DNA from: Tolypothrix sp. PCC 7910
GTDB lineage: Bacteria; Cyanobacteriota; Cyanobacteriia; Cyanobacteriales; Nostocaceae
NCBI RefSeq assembly: GCF_011769525.1
Contig: NZ_CP050440.1
Span: 5,705,501-5,769,500, forward strand
DNA length: 64,000 nt
Direction: 5' to 3'
The notes under the pieces were generated by a model. That model worked only from the letters and a program-made list of their open reading frames with translations, ran no database searches and was not told the DNA's origin. Of the stretch, positions 20,094-29,091 are shown one piece after another. The stretch's first letter is position 1. Each line of letters opens with the position of its first letter. Position numbers and translations under genes: made by a program.

Positions 20094-20174
20094 TTAGATT
20101 CGCTAGCAAGAGCAAGTAACTGCGTTATCCTAGGCTCAAGTAACTGTTGAATTTTTGCCACAGGAGAACGCAAA

Positions 20175-20651
20175 ATGGCTTGGCGCGGGTCTACAACTGT
20201 TTCCGACCGGATTCTTGCTTGCTTACCTTATTTACTGCCCTTGATTGATGGACTAATGTTCGGTGTGTCTTTATTCAGAGATTTTCCAGCGCTGCAAGTG
20301 CTGCTGGTGCCTCTTCAGCCTGTTCTTCTCATTTATGGTAGTTTAGGGCAATTTGGGCAACTAATTGTTTTCTTTGCTTTATTTTTTTTAGTAGTGAGAA
20401 ATGAAAAAATCAATCATTTCATTCGCTATAACACTATGCAGGCAATTCTTTTAGACATTATTGTGTTTCTTGGCAGTATAGTTTTGCGGGTTGTTGCACT
20501 CCCTGGGATAGTTTTTGCTGTGCAAACAGTAGCTAGCACAATCTTTCTCGGCTTAGTAGCAGCAGTGGTATATTCTGTTGCTCAGTCTTTAATGGGGCGT
20601 TACGCAGAAATTCCCGCAATTTCGGATGCTGTTTATATGCAAGTGCGGTAG
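20175..20651 (+). CDS. Tic20 family membrane protein
   Basis: 158 residues with four predicted membrane helices. The start RILACLPYLLPLIDGLMFG, the VVRNEKINHFIRYNTMQAILLDI segment and the final helix match the cyanobacterial Tic20/Ycf60 family. In chloroplasts Tic20 is a component of the inner-envelope protein import channel; the cyanobacterial role is not settled. A GGAG before the ATG supports the start. It is convergent with the FAH-family gene (three bases between stops) and downstream of the small cysteine protein. Confidence 0.88.
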   Translation: MAWRGSTTVSDRILACLPYLLPLIDGLMFGVSLFRDFPALQVLLVPLQPVLLIYGSLGQFGQLIVFFALFFLVVRNEKINHFIRYNTMQAILLDIIVFLGSIVLRVVALPGIVFAVQTVASTIFLGLVAAVVYSVAQSLMGRYAEIPAISDAVYMQVR

Positions 20652-20654
20652 CGA

Positions 20655-21428
20655 TTAACGAGATACAACGATGTTTTCTAGGCGACCAATGCCTTCAATT
20701 TCCACACGGACGCGATCGCCTAGTTGTAAAGAACCTACACCCTCCGGGGTACCTGTAAGTACTATATCTCCAGGCATTAGTGTCATTACTTGACTGATAT
20801 ATGACACCAAAAAATCTGGTGGAAATACCATTTGATCAATACAGCTAGATTGTACTGGATTGACATTGTCATTGAGAAAGGTCTGCAATCTCGCTCCCGG
20901 GTTTAATTCTCGGACAATCCAAGGGCCCAAAGGACAAAAGGTGTCAAAACCTTTGGCTCTCGTCCATTGTCCATCTTTTTTTTGCAAATCTCTTGCTGTT
21001 ACGTCATTAGCAATGGTGTAACCCCAAATTTTAGTTTGAGCTTCCTCCGGAGTACAATCACTGGTGCGATCGCCAATGATTAACGCCAATTCGCCTTCGT
21101 AGTCTACTCGTTGTGATAGTACTGGATACTTGATTTCAGTCTCAGAGGCAATAATTGATGTTGGCGGTTTGAGAAATAGGAGTGGCTCACTTGGTACAGG
21201 AGTTCCCATTTCTGCTGCATGATCGGCATAATTCTTGCCCACCGCGACAATTTTTGAGGGAGCACAAGGAGCCAGAATTTGATATTCTTCTGGTTCCAAG
21301 ATTAAATCTGTAGGTTGTCCCTGTAGCCAAGGTGGAGCATCTAGCACCTGGACATTTAGGGAGAGTTGTAACAACCCATAGTAAATCTGTCCTTCCTGAT
21401 TTTGAACTCGCACATAGCGTTGCGCCAT
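20655..21428 (-). CDS. Fumarylacetoacetate hydrolase (FAH) family protein
   Basis: About 257 residues. The conserved catalytic domain contains KIVAVGKNYADHAAEMG, EPLLFLKPPTS, the metal ligands in VDYEGELALIIG, GYTIANDVTARDLQ and the C-terminal MTLMPGDIVLTGTPEGVG. Family members are acylpyruvases, oxaloacetate decarboxylases or tautomerases, and ring-cleavage-product hydrolases; the substrate here is not determinable. The ATG at 21428 (MAQRYVRVQN) is preferred to an in-frame TTG at 21482, which would add 18 residues. Monocistronic. Confidence 0.9.
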   Translation of the reverse strand: MAQRYVRVQNQEGQIYYGLLQLSLNVQVLDAPPWLQGQPTDLILEPEEYQILAPCAPSKIVAVGKNYADHAAEMGTPVPSEPLLFLKPPTSIIASETEIKYPVLSQRVDYEGELALIIGDRTSDCTPEEAQTKIWGYTIANDVTARDLQKKDGQWTRAKGFDTFCPLGPWIVRELNPGARLQTFLNDNVNPVQSSCIDQMVFPPDFLVSYISQVMTLMPGDIVLTGTPEGVGSLQLGDRVRVEIEGIGRLENIVVSR

Positions 21429-21661
21429 AACCTTGATTAATGTCCTTTTGGATGCAATTACAAGCTGTGATCCCAAGAGCAACCTTTAAGTTAGCTAAGA
21501 GATTCGGAACTTTGGCTAATTTGGCTCAAGATTCAATTTGAAAACTGGTAAGATTATAGTTCCTTGTTGCTTCAGATGTTGATTATTACTGAGCTTGCTT
21601 CTGGCAGTTACAGTATAAGTTAGCACTAGCAGCCATTTTGTCCATAAGGAGACGAAAAACC

Positions 21662-21988
21662 ATGTCGATAGTTTATGAAACAATGTTCATCCTGCGTCCT
21701 GACTTAGGAGACGAACAAGTAGAGCAAGCGATTACTAAATATCAGAACTTGCTCAAAGAACACGGTGCAGAAGATATCCAAATTCAAAATCGTGGCAAGC
21801 GTCGTCTAGCTTATGAAATTCAAAAGCAGCGGGATGGCATTTACATTCAATTCAACTATACTGGACCGGGAACTGCGATCGCCCCTGTAGAAAGGGCTAT
21901 GCGTTTAAGCGAAGAAGTCATTCGCTACCTGACTATTAAACAGGATGTTCCCGAGGAAAAAGCAGAACAAGTGGCTGTAACCGCTTAA
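21662..21988 (+). CDS. rpsF: 30S ribosomal protein S6
   Basis: 108 residues, the usual cyanobacterial length. The characteristic sequence begins [15 protein letters not shown] and includes [11 protein letters not shown] and a C-terminal strand with [11 protein letters not shown]-like composition. The start is the ATG at 21662, preceded by AAGGAG; an in-frame TTG at 21638 is rejected. Unlike many bacteria, no ssb or rpsR follows; the gene stands alone and is followed by a 12-bp perfect inverted repeat that probably ends transcription. Confidence 0.97.
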   Translation: MSIVYETMFILRPDLGDEQVEQAITKYQNLLKEHGAEDIQIQNRGKRRLAYEIQKQRDGIYIQFNYTGPGTAIAPVERAMRLSEEVIRYLTIKQDVPEEKAEQVAVTA

Positions 21989-21993
21989 ACAAG

Positions 21994-22026
21994 TTAAGTG
22001 CTGAGAGTTACCTCCTCAGCACTTAA
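21994..22026 (+). terminator. Hairpin downstream of rpsF
   Basis: TTAAGTGCTGAG and CTCAGCACTTAA form a perfect 12-bp stem with a 9-base loop, starting six bases after the rpsF stop codon. There is no immediate T-run; a T-rich stretch follows about 40 bases later. Confidence 0.65.
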
Positions 22027-22177
22027 AATTGAGTAACATAAAACTCAAAAAAAATGTGCTTTTTTTTTCTGACTAAATTGGCTAGTAATGCTAAATTAAC
22101 AAGTACTTGCTTTGGCAAGTATGACCGCAGTTCTACCTAAAAGTGCATAAGATTTTGAATGGGAGCTGTAAGCCGCT

Positions 22178-22741
22178 GTGAGCCAATCTGATACATCCAA
22201 CATCCAAGCTCTCTCTACCGAAGTATCGCAACTGCGCCAAGAGTTGCAGCTTCGCGATCAATTAGTGCAACAGCTATCACAAGAACTCTTCCGACTGGTG
22301 AAGGGCAATACTAGCTTTATGCCCCAAAAGCCACCAGAGCCAGAGCAAGATACCAAGCAGTTGCAGGCTTTGCAGGAACAACTGCAAGCTATTGAACAAC
22401 AGGTGACATTCTACCAAGAGCAAATTACTGCACGTGATACCGAAATTTACCAATTGCGGCAGAATGTGCAGGAATTGACCGATCGCAGTCGGATGTTGGA
22501 GCAAGTAGTACAGGAGTTACCTCAAATATATCGTCGCAAATTCGAGGAGCGCATGGCTCCTGTGAGAGAAAAAGTGGCAATGCTACAACGAGAAAATCGG
22601 CAACTGCAAGCAGAATTACAAAGCGTAAGTTACCGACTAGCGCTAAAAAGCCGTAATGCTAACCATAGTGGCATTGATTTGCCCAGTTTTCCCCGCCCAG
22701 CATCAGAAGAAACTTCTATTTCTCCTGTACCCAATAGTTAA
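22178..22741 (+). CDS. Coiled-coil protein of unknown function
   Basis: A 187-residue hydrophilic protein. Residues about 8-40 and 65-160 are rich in Leu, Gln and Glu with heptad spacing (for example LRQELQLRDQLVQQLSQEL), predicting long coiled coils. The C-terminal 25 residues are Pro/Ser-rich and probably disordered. The start is GTG at 22178 with GGGAG 19 bases upstream, which is rather far. No membrane segment and no enzymatic motif. Similar coiled-coil proteins are common in filamentous cyanobacteria, but I cannot assign a role. It stands alone between rpsF and the STAS gene. Confidence 0.7.
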   Translation: MSQSDTSNIQALSTEVSQLRQELQLRDQLVQQLSQELFRLVKGNTSFMPQKPPEPEQDTKQLQALQEQLQAIEQQVTFYQEQITARDTEIYQLRQNVQELTDRSRMLEQVVQELPQIYRRKFEERMAPVREKVAMLQRENRQLQAELQSVSYRLALKSRNANHSGIDLPSFPRPASEETSISPVPNS

Positions 22742-22964
22742 TTAGTAAGCTGTCATTTAGTAGGACTGAAGATTCAAAAGTCAAAATTTCAATAAATTTT
22801 GGAATTTTGTATCGCTTGTCCCTTAGTCTTGCGTAATTTTTTATAATCAAACTTAAAGTACTAAAAATATAAGTTTATGTAGATGCCCCAAGGGCAATTG
22901 CCCTTAAGGTATTTTATTGACGCTTAATGAGCGATTGTCTCTGGGATAGTGGAAATTTCAAAAA

Positions 22965-23059
22965 ATGTGTAAGCACCAGTCTGGTATCGTTAATCATGGT
23001 GAGGATGCCTTACACATAGACATTATTAAGAATTTATAAAATTTGTTGACCTCACCATG
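22965..23059. other. Nested inverted repeats downstream of the STAS gene
   Basis: ATGTGTAAG (22965-22973) pairs with CTTACACAT (23009-23017), and CATGGTGAGG (22995-23004) with CCTCACCATG (23050-23059). The pairings interlock, so the two stems compete. They lie downstream of the minus-strand STAS gene and could form a transcript end. Nothing else is seen in 22742-23081. Confidence 0.45.
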
Positions 23060-23081
23060 CATTTTCCGATGAAATGTAGAT

Positions 23082-23435
23082 TCAACTTGCTAGAGCCAGT
23101 CTGCGATCGTGGATAAGAGAGAGAACATCTTCATAAGTATCAAAAATTTCAAATACTGAATCTAATTGAGTTATTTCTAAAATCAACCGGACAGGTGCTT
23201 CTACATTGCAAAGAACTAAGCGACATCCACTTTGGCGTGCAGCTTTTAATCCTTTGACTAGGGAGACCAATCCAGAACTATCCATAAAATCCACTGCGGC
23301 TAAATCGATCACCCAAAGTTGATGAGGTTGGGGTATTACTTGAGCCATTTCATTACTTAAAGCTATACCACCCTCTAAATCAATGCTGCCTTGAGGTTTG
23401 AATAAAACCACTTGAAGTTTCTGTTTTAGAGTCAT
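23082..23435 (-). CDS. STAS-domain protein (anti-sigma factor antagonist type)
   Basis: A 117-residue single-domain protein with the STAS fold pattern: a strand LQVVLFKPQGSIDLEGG, the phosphorylatable loop VDFMDSSGLVSLV (Ser53/54), then GCRLVLCNVEAPVRLILEITQLDSVFEIFDTYEDV. In the SpoIIAA/RsbV family the serine is phosphorylated by a partner kinase and the unphosphorylated form releases a sigma factor or other target. No kinase or phosphatase partner is encoded next to it. The ATG at 23435 is chosen because it begins the STAS domain; a frame continuing to 23570 encodes no recognisable sequence. Confidence 0.88.
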   Translation of the reverse strand: MTLKQKLQVVLFKPQGSIDLEGGIALSNEMAQVIPQPHQLWVIDLAAVDFMDSSGLVSLVKGLKAARQSGCRLVLCNVEAPVRLILEITQLDSVFEIFDTYEDVLSLIHDRRLALAS

Positions 23436-23899
23436 GAATTTCACTGAATTAATTGCAACACTATAACAAACAAAAAACAAAAAATGGGCATTAATACTAT
23501 GTTCGCTTGACAACGGCCGTGGCAGTACTATCCCAGTATTTGGGTAATTACAGCATAGCAGTTGAGACAAGTTGTTTCAGTATTCATGCCGTATAATTTG
23601 TCTTAACTTTCATCAATATAGGCATAACCCCCTAAGATTGGCAGTATCCTAGGTATCTTTTACCAGATTTTTATATTTAGTAGCTATTTAATAAATTTTT
23701 TATAAAAAGATTATACTGAGCATCAGTAACTATACGGGTATGCTAATAACTTATTAAAGACCAATAGTCAAGACCCGATAGTTAATAGCTAAGATAGATT
23801 AGAGACTATAAAACCCTGTAAGTGGCTTGATTGACAGGCCTGCCAAAAAGGAGCCAAGATTATAATACAAGTAAAAATTTGTAAAGACGGCGGTGCGGA
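23436..23899. other. Divergent intergenic region, STAS gene to DedA gene
   Basis: AT-rich, without a recognised gene or strong repeat. It must hold the promoters of both flanking genes, but I cannot place them with confidence. Confidence 0.4.
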
Positions 23900-24529
23900 A
23901 TGTCTCTTGAGTTGATTTCACTAGAAAACATCCAGGAATTCGCCCACCATTATGGTTATTGGGCAATATTTTTGGGAATTTTGCTAGAAAATTTGGGCAT
24001 TCCCCTTCCTGGCGAAACCGTAACTCTTGTGGGTGGGTTTTTAGCCGGCAGTAATGAACTTAATTACTGGTTTGTGCTTGGGAACGCCGTTGCCGGTGCT
24101 GTGCTTGGTGGCACTTGTGGCTATTGGATTGGTAGACTCGGAGGGTGGAGTTTCTTACTTAAAATGGGTAAGATATTCCGGATATCTGAAGAAAAACTAC
24201 TAAATATTAAAGCGCAATTTAGTGAAAATGCAGGTAAAGCTGTGTTTTTTGGCCGCTTTTTTGCATTACTAAGAATTTTTGCAGCCCCACTAGCTGGGAT
24301 AGCTGAAATGTCCTTCGGAAAATTCTTTGTATACAACTTAGCAGGGGCTAGTGCTTGGGCTGGTGTGATGGTGACATTAGCTTTCTTCGCAGGAAGAGTT
24401 GTTTCTTTAGAACAACTGGTTTCCTGGGTAAGCCATTTTGCGATCGCAGCCTTACTAATTTTAGTAGCCTTGATTGTTATACCCCTGTGGTTGGAATCTC
24501 GCCAAGTCAAGCGCGCAGCGGGAGAATAA
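23900..24529 (+). CDS. DedA family (VTT domain) membrane protein
   Basis: 209 residues with five to six predicted membrane segments. The VTT/SNARE-associated domain is recognised by ENLGIPLPGETVTLVGGFLAG, the Gly-rich GNAVAGAVLGGTCGYWIGRLGG, the FFGRFFALLRIFAAPLAGIAEM segment with its conserved Arg residues, and a further Gly-rich helix. DedA proteins flip polyprenyl-phosphate or phospholipids and affect membrane homeostasis in other bacteria. Monocistronic, and followed by a good intrinsic terminator. Confidence 0.92.
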   Translation: MSLELISLENIQEFAHHYGYWAIFLGILLENLGIPLPGETVTLVGGFLAGSNELNYWFVLGNAVAGAVLGGTCGYWIGRLGGWSFLLKMGKIFRISEEKLLNIKAQFSENAGKAVFFGRFFALLRIFAAPLAGIAEMSFGKFFVYNLAGASAWAGVMVTLAFFAGRVVSLEQLVSWVSHFAIAALLILVALIVIPLWLESRQVKRAAGE

Positions 24530-24551
24530 TAAACTAAAAAGTAAACCTTCT

Positions 24552-24595
24552 AAAGGCAAAAGTCCTCATTTACTTGAGCTTTTGCCTTTTTACTT
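24552..24595 (+). terminator. Intrinsic terminator after dedA
   Basis: AAAGGCAAAAG pairs with CTTTTGCCTTT across a 16-base loop, followed by TTTACTTT. It lies 22 bases after the stop codon; as the neighbouring argG gene is convergent it could act in both directions. Confidence 0.8.
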
Positions 24596-24608
24596 TCAAG
24601 ACTTGTCG

Positions 24609-24685
24609 GTTAAGGGGAAAAAGGGGAATGGGAAAAGGGCAAGAAAAAACCTTTAACCCTTAACCTTTAACCTTTTCCCCTTAAC
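24609..24685. repeat. Dispersed inverted repeat, family C copy 1
   Basis: GTTAAGGGGAAAAAGG at the left pairs with CCTTTTCCCCTTAAC at the right, enclosing AACCCTTAACCTTTAA-like units. A closely related element lies at 44947-45009. Confidence 0.75.
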
Positions 24686-24737
24686 TAATTTTGAGTTCAA
24701 AACGCTATCCCTTGTAGTATTGCTTTTACTTTGATAT

Positions 24738-25937
24738 TTACTTGTTTTGCTGTGCCCAAATCCGGGTTGGTAGACCCCAAACGTAAATAAAGCCCTCAGC
24801 TGCTTTGTGATCAAATTGGTCTTCAGCACCGTAGGTTGCTAAATCAGGGGTATAAAGTGAATTGTCACTCCAACGCCCGACTAAGGTAGCATTACCTTTG
24901 AACAGTTTCACCCGTACAGTACCAGAAACTCGTTCTTGTGTCTTTTGAATAAACCCATCTAGGGCTGCTTTCAGAGGGCTGTACCACAGACCGTTGTAGA
25001 CTAATTGGGTATAAGTCTCTTCAATACCACGCTTGTAGTGGCTCACATCTGCTGTTAAAGTTAAGCTTTCCAAATCTCGGTGTGCTTGAATTAACACTAT
25101 CATTGCCGGGGATTCGTAGATTTCCCGAGATTTGATACCCACCAAGCGGTTTTCGATCATATCAATCCGCCCGATCCCGTGATTTCCTGCTAGTTGATTG
25201 AGTTGTTCAATCAGCTCAACTGGGTTTTTTGCCACTCTATTGAGAGTTGTAGGAATCCCGTTTTGGAAACCAATTTCAATATATTCAGGCTGATCGGGAG
25301 TATTGGCGATCGCTTTAGTCATCTCATAAATTTCTTCTGGTGGTTCAAATGCTGGATCTTCCAGCACCCCAGCTTCAATGCTACGACCGAGCAAATTTTT
25401 ATCAATACTGTATGGAGAAGATTTTTTCACAGGCGCGGGAATACCATAGCGTTCACCATAGGCGATGGTTTGCTCCCGACTCATCCCCCATTCCCGTGCG
25501 GGTGCAAGGATTTTGAGGCTAGGATTGAGTGCAGCACAGGAAACATCAAAGCGTACCTGATCGTTACCTTTACCAGTGCAACCGTGAGCGATCGCATCAG
25601 CACCGTATTTTTCAGCGGTTTCTACTAATATTTTGGCAATTAATGGACGGGCAAGCGCAGTTCCTAAAGGATAACGATTTTCATAGAGGGCGTTAGCTTG
25701 AATCGCTGCAAACGCATAATCTTTGATGAAACTGTCTTTAACATCAGCCACCAGAGATTCACTTGCACCAGATTTTAAGGCTTTTTCTCGAACTGGTTCT
25801 AATTCATCTCCTTGACCTAGATCTGCTGCTAACGTAATTACCTCTTCCACACCCCACTCTTCCTTGAGGTAAGGAATGCACACTGAAGTATCAACTCCCC
25901 CAGAATAAGCCAGGACAACCTTTTTGGCGCGACCCAT
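24738..25937 (-). CDS. argG: Argininosuccinate synthase
   Basis: The enzyme condenses citrulline and aspartate with ATP to argininosuccinate in arginine synthesis. 399 residues, the usual length. Visible are the N-type ATP pyrophosphatase loop AYSGGVDTS (about 10-18), [50 protein letters not shown] and the C-terminal [23 protein letters not shown]. The ATG at 25937 is preceded by GGAG at seven bases; an in-frame GTG at 25949 is less likely. Monocistronic and convergent with dedA. Confidence 0.98.
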   Translation of the reverse strand: MGRAKKVVLAYSGGVDTSVCIPYLKEEWGVEEVITLAADLGQGDELEPVREKALKSGASESLVADVKDSFIKDYAFAAIQANALYENRYPLGTALARPLIAKILVETAEKYGADAIAHGCTGKGNDQVRFDVSCAALNPSLKILAPAREWGMSREQTIAYGERYGIPAPVKKSSPYSIDKNLLGRSIEAGVLEDPAFEPPEEIYEMTKAIANTPDQPEYIEIGFQNGIPTTLNRVAKNPVELIEQLNQLAGNHGIGRIDMIENRLVGIKSREIYESPAMIVLIQAHRDLESLTLTADVSHYKRGIEETYTQLVYNGLWYSPLKAALDGFIQKTQERVSGTVRVKLFKGNATLVGRWSDNSLYTPDLATYGAEDQFDHKAAEGFIYVWGLPTRIWAQQNK

Positions 25938-26262
25938 TAGTTTCTCCACTTAGGAAAACAAACAATGAGTCATTATTATACACATATCTTTTATCTATAA
26001 ATTAAGTTATTTGAAAACCTGGGATTACCTTAGTAAATTTTGTCAACATAGCTAACAACTTTTAGATTGCAGTCTCACCTTCCTCTTTGCGACTTTGCGC
26101 CTCTGCGTGAGGCAAAAATCATCTAGTTAATTTGTCATAGAAATACTGGATTTAGTTTTTTAAATCACAATTTATAGCAAAGATATAGCATTATTTTTTG
26201 TAAAATTAGCTTTTTAATGTCAACAAGAAGTATTGCTAGAAAGGAGATTATAGTTAATATTT
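25938..26262. other. Intergenic region with a TTGCGCC-type repeat
   Basis: Near 26085-26115 a CTTTGCGACTTTGCGCCTC-like tract, a widespread Nostocales intergenic repeat type, is present. Otherwise AT-rich with no gene seen. Confidence 0.5.
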
Positions 26263-27517
26263 TTAAATAAACTTACCTTGGGAATTTTTACGGCGAATAC
26301 CAATTACAGATGGACGGGGAACGCCTGTAAGCTGAAGTTTTCCGCCATCGGATTTGGCAATATTACTAGGCCAACTACTACCACGAGGAACAGTACGAGT
26401 TTGATTAAATGTATTACCATTCAAATCTAATAACTCAATACTGCGGCTCAAAATTTTACCATCATTAATTGGGCATTCTTCGCCAGGATGTTGTACAGAA
26501 ATAATTAGCGTATCACCAACAAATGTAGGGCCAGTCATTTCACAACGTACAGGGCCATAAGCAAAGGGTATTACCTGTCCAGCGTTAGCGCCACTAGTAG
26601 GAATAAAGAACAACCGGTTATTACCAAAAACTCCCGTCAAATCAGAAACGTTACCACTAGCTGAATGATCGATAGTAGTGGCTTTACCCGTCGCACCAGT
26701 ATTAAAACCGTTGTGGGTGTTGGTAGACATATCTGTTACACCCCAAACATTAGCAAACTCGTCGAAAACTAAGTTATCTACATTAGCAAAACCTGCACCA
26801 GATTCTGAGCCGGCTTCTCCACCTTGGGCTAATCTTTGCCAACGGAAGGTCAAACCTGTACCATCGGCACTATCTTCGATAATCTTGTACAATCCGCCTG
26901 ATTGTTGTGTGGCGTTAGCATTATTATTTAACTTGGCAACTTGAAAAATCCGCGAATCGGGATAACCATCGCTTCCCGGCGCACCATCGGTATAAGCAAT
27001 GAAAACCTCTTGTGTACGGGGATGTACTTCTAAATCTTCTGGACGTGCTGTTGGAGTTCCGCCAATTAAGTTAGCTGCTAAAAAAGCATCACAAAGAACT
27101 GCACCTTGGGTAGTGTAAAAATCAGCTAATTTTTTGTTTTGATAAGCAGGTAGCACTTGCGCTTCGTTAGTGCGATCGCATTTAAATATACCACGATCTT
27201 CTGTTTGTCCAGCTATACCTTTACGCTTTGGTAAGGCTAAAATTCCGTCTTTTTGCGCTTTTTCTAAAGCCGCAAATTCTACTGAAGACAAAACAGTTGG
27301 GGCGATGGGATTAGTAGGAGTATTTAATTTGGTCGCCTTTTTGATAGCTGAGATTTCCCCAAGCCGTGACCTTTTGATAGCCATCAGTGCGGTTACTATT
27401 AATTCCTAATCCAGAAAGACCATGAATACGGCGATTTTTAGCATCTTTCACCACAACAAAACGCTTGCTAGTTTTATTGCGAGAAATCCGCATAATTGAA
27501 CCGCCAGTGAAAACCAT
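26263..27517 (-). pseudogene. Decayed PhoX-type alkaline phosphatase (DUF839)
   Basis: Two overlapping frames carry pieces of one PhoX-like protein. The upstream piece (27517 down to about 27330) encodes FTGGSIMRISRN and RRIHGLSGLGINSNRTDGYQ. The downstream piece (about 27325 to 26263) encodes SSVEFAALEKAQ, GIAGQTEDRGIFKCDRTNE, TPTARPEDLEVHP, YTDGAPGSDGYPDSRIF, SGGLYKIIEDSADGTG and the C-terminal SVQHPGEECPINDG and TVPRGSSWPSNI. Compared with cyanobacterial PhoX proteins as I recall them (over 600 residues), the signal sequence and N-terminal part are gone, a central segment of roughly 150-250 residues is deleted, and the frame changes at the deletion junction. About 415 codons remain. Almost certainly inactive. 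An intact phoD lies 10 kb away. Confidence 0.82.
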
Positions 27518-27527
27518 TTGAAAATAC

Positions 27528-27547
27528 GCTACCTAGTAGCGTACTTT
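27528..27547 (-). terminator. Hairpin after the M16 peptidase pair
   Basis: ACGCTAC and GTAGCGT are separated by three bases, followed in the minus direction by ATTTTC. It lies between the M16 gene end and the phoX remnant. Confidence 0.55.
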
Positions 27548-27557
27548 TGCTTTTTGC

Positions 27558-28841
27558 CTAGCGAAAGGCACTATAAATTGCTTCCTCTGGCCCAACTAAA
27601 GACAAGTAAGGTTCTTGTAAATATCGACAAGCTGCGGCTATGCTATCGGCAGCATTCACAGATGCAATTAACTCCTGAAATTCACGGTCGAATTCAATTC
27701 CTAAACCTAAAATTTCATACCAGCCATATATCTGAGCAATTTGCCCATTGGTTTGTTTACCAAGGGCGTACTGTCCCAATATTTTGTTTTTAGCAGCTTG
27801 GAGGGCGTTAGCAGATACTTCCGTAGTACAAAGTAAATCTACTTCCTTCCGTAGACCTTGCAGGGCAATGGTGGTATTTTCTGGCGCTGTACCCATGTAA
27901 ACCACAAAGGAAGCGGGAAACAGCCTAGTGGGATAAAATGCTGAGACTTCGTAAGCTAAACCCTGCTTTTCACGTAATTCGACGAATAAACGGCTAGAAA
28001 GCCCATTTCCTAAATAGGTAGACAGTAGCTTTAAAGCAGCATAGTCAGCAGAACTAACTGCTGGCCCTAAGTAACCCAGCATGACAATTGATTGCTGTGT
28101 CTGGAGGGGATGAAGTTGATGCTGGGGCTGTACTTGAATTTCGGGTAAATCTAATATTGGCTGATTGTCTACTGGAGGTTGCCAATCACTAAAAACTTCT
28201 TCTACCAGGTTGACAGCATCCTCTAGTGTGATTCTACCAGCAATACTAATTACTACCCGATCTGGACGAAAATAAGTCTTGTGGTAATTAACTAAATCAT
28301 CACGAGTTAGGCGGCTCATTGTTGTTTCATCGCCTAGTACCGACATGGCATAGGGATGATTTTGGTACATTGTTTGACGTAGTTGATCAAAGGCAATGGT
28401 AAACGGCTGCTCTTTTTGAGAACGGATATCTTGTAGTGCTAAACGCCGTTCGAGTTCCACTTGCGTTTCAGGAAAGGTAGGCGATCGCAAAATCAGTCCT
28501 GCCAATGCTAATATTTCCCTAAAATCTGATGTCACAGTCTTCAGGGACAACAAAAAATAATCAGTGGCGGTATCTGTACTTAAACTCGCACCAACTGATT
28601 CGACTTTTTCCGCAATCTGCAAGCTAGAAAGTCCATCGCATCCTTTGGTCATCACTGCTGAGAGTAAATGCGCCAGACCTGCTTGTTCGCGGTCTTCAGC
28701 ACAACTTCCAGCACGGACAAAAATCCGCGCTGCAATAATATCTGCAGCGGGATTTTCTGCTACTAATACGACAATGCCATTGCTTAATACAGTACGGTGG
28801 ATAGGGGAATGAGATAAGGATGGGTTCACAGTTTGAGTCAT
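27558..28841 (-). CDS. M16 family peptidase-like protein lacking the zinc motif
   Basis: A 427-residue protein with the M16 (insulinase/mitochondrial processing peptidase) fold: VLSNGIVVLVAENP at the start, a central linker, and GLAYEVSAFYPTRLFPASFVVYMGT in the second half. At the position of the HxxEH zinc motif it reads LAHLLSAVMTKG, so only the first His (58) is kept; the Glu is Ser and the second His is Ala. It is therefore predicted to be a non-catalytic partner. It lies 250 bp downstream of, and on the same strand as, an M16 gene with an intact motif, a pairing typical of heterodimeric M16B peptidases. Confidence 0.9.
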   Translation of the reverse strand: MTQTVNPSLSHSPIHRTVLSNGIVVLVAENPAADIIAARIFVRAGSCAEDREQAGLAHLLSAVMTKGCDGLSSLQIAEKVESVGASLSTDTATDYFLLSLKTVTSDFREILALAGLILRSPTFPETQVELERRLALQDIRSQKEQPFTIAFDQLRQTMYQNHPYAMSVLGDETTMSRLTRDDLVNYHKTYFRPDRVVISIAGRITLEDAVNLVEEVFSDWQPPVDNQPILDLPEIQVQPQHQLHPLQTQQSIVMLGYLGPAVSSADYAALKLLSTYLGNGLSSRLFVELREKQGLAYEVSAFYPTRLFPASFVVYMGTAPENTTIALQGLRKEVDLLCTTEVSANALQAAKNKILGQYALGKQTNGQIAQIYGWYEILGLGIEFDREFQELIASVNAADSIAAACRYLQEPYLSLVGPEEAIYSAFR

Positions 28842-28859
28842 TAGTCAGGAAAGGAAGCA

Positions 28860-29060
28860 GTCAATCGATTTGGGATTTTGGATTTTAAACTTTGGATTAA
28901 CCCCAACCACAAGGTAATGTGGCTCTAGGATTTTAAATATCGGATTTTGGATTTGATTTGCCCTGCTTCGCACATTTGTACAAAATCTAGGGTGGGGTAT
29001 GAACGGAAATAATTTTTAATCTAAAATCTAGAATCTAAAATCTCAAATTGCCACCGTCAA
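28860..29060. repeat. GGATTTT-type repeats between the M16 genes
   Basis: Units such as TGGGATTTTGGATTTTAAAC and AATCTAAAATCTAGAATC form two clusters. This is the same repeat type that is found inside ldpA at 51755-51883. Confidence 0.75.
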
Positions 29061-29091
29061 CAGTCAACAGTCCTTAGCTAATGACTAATGA

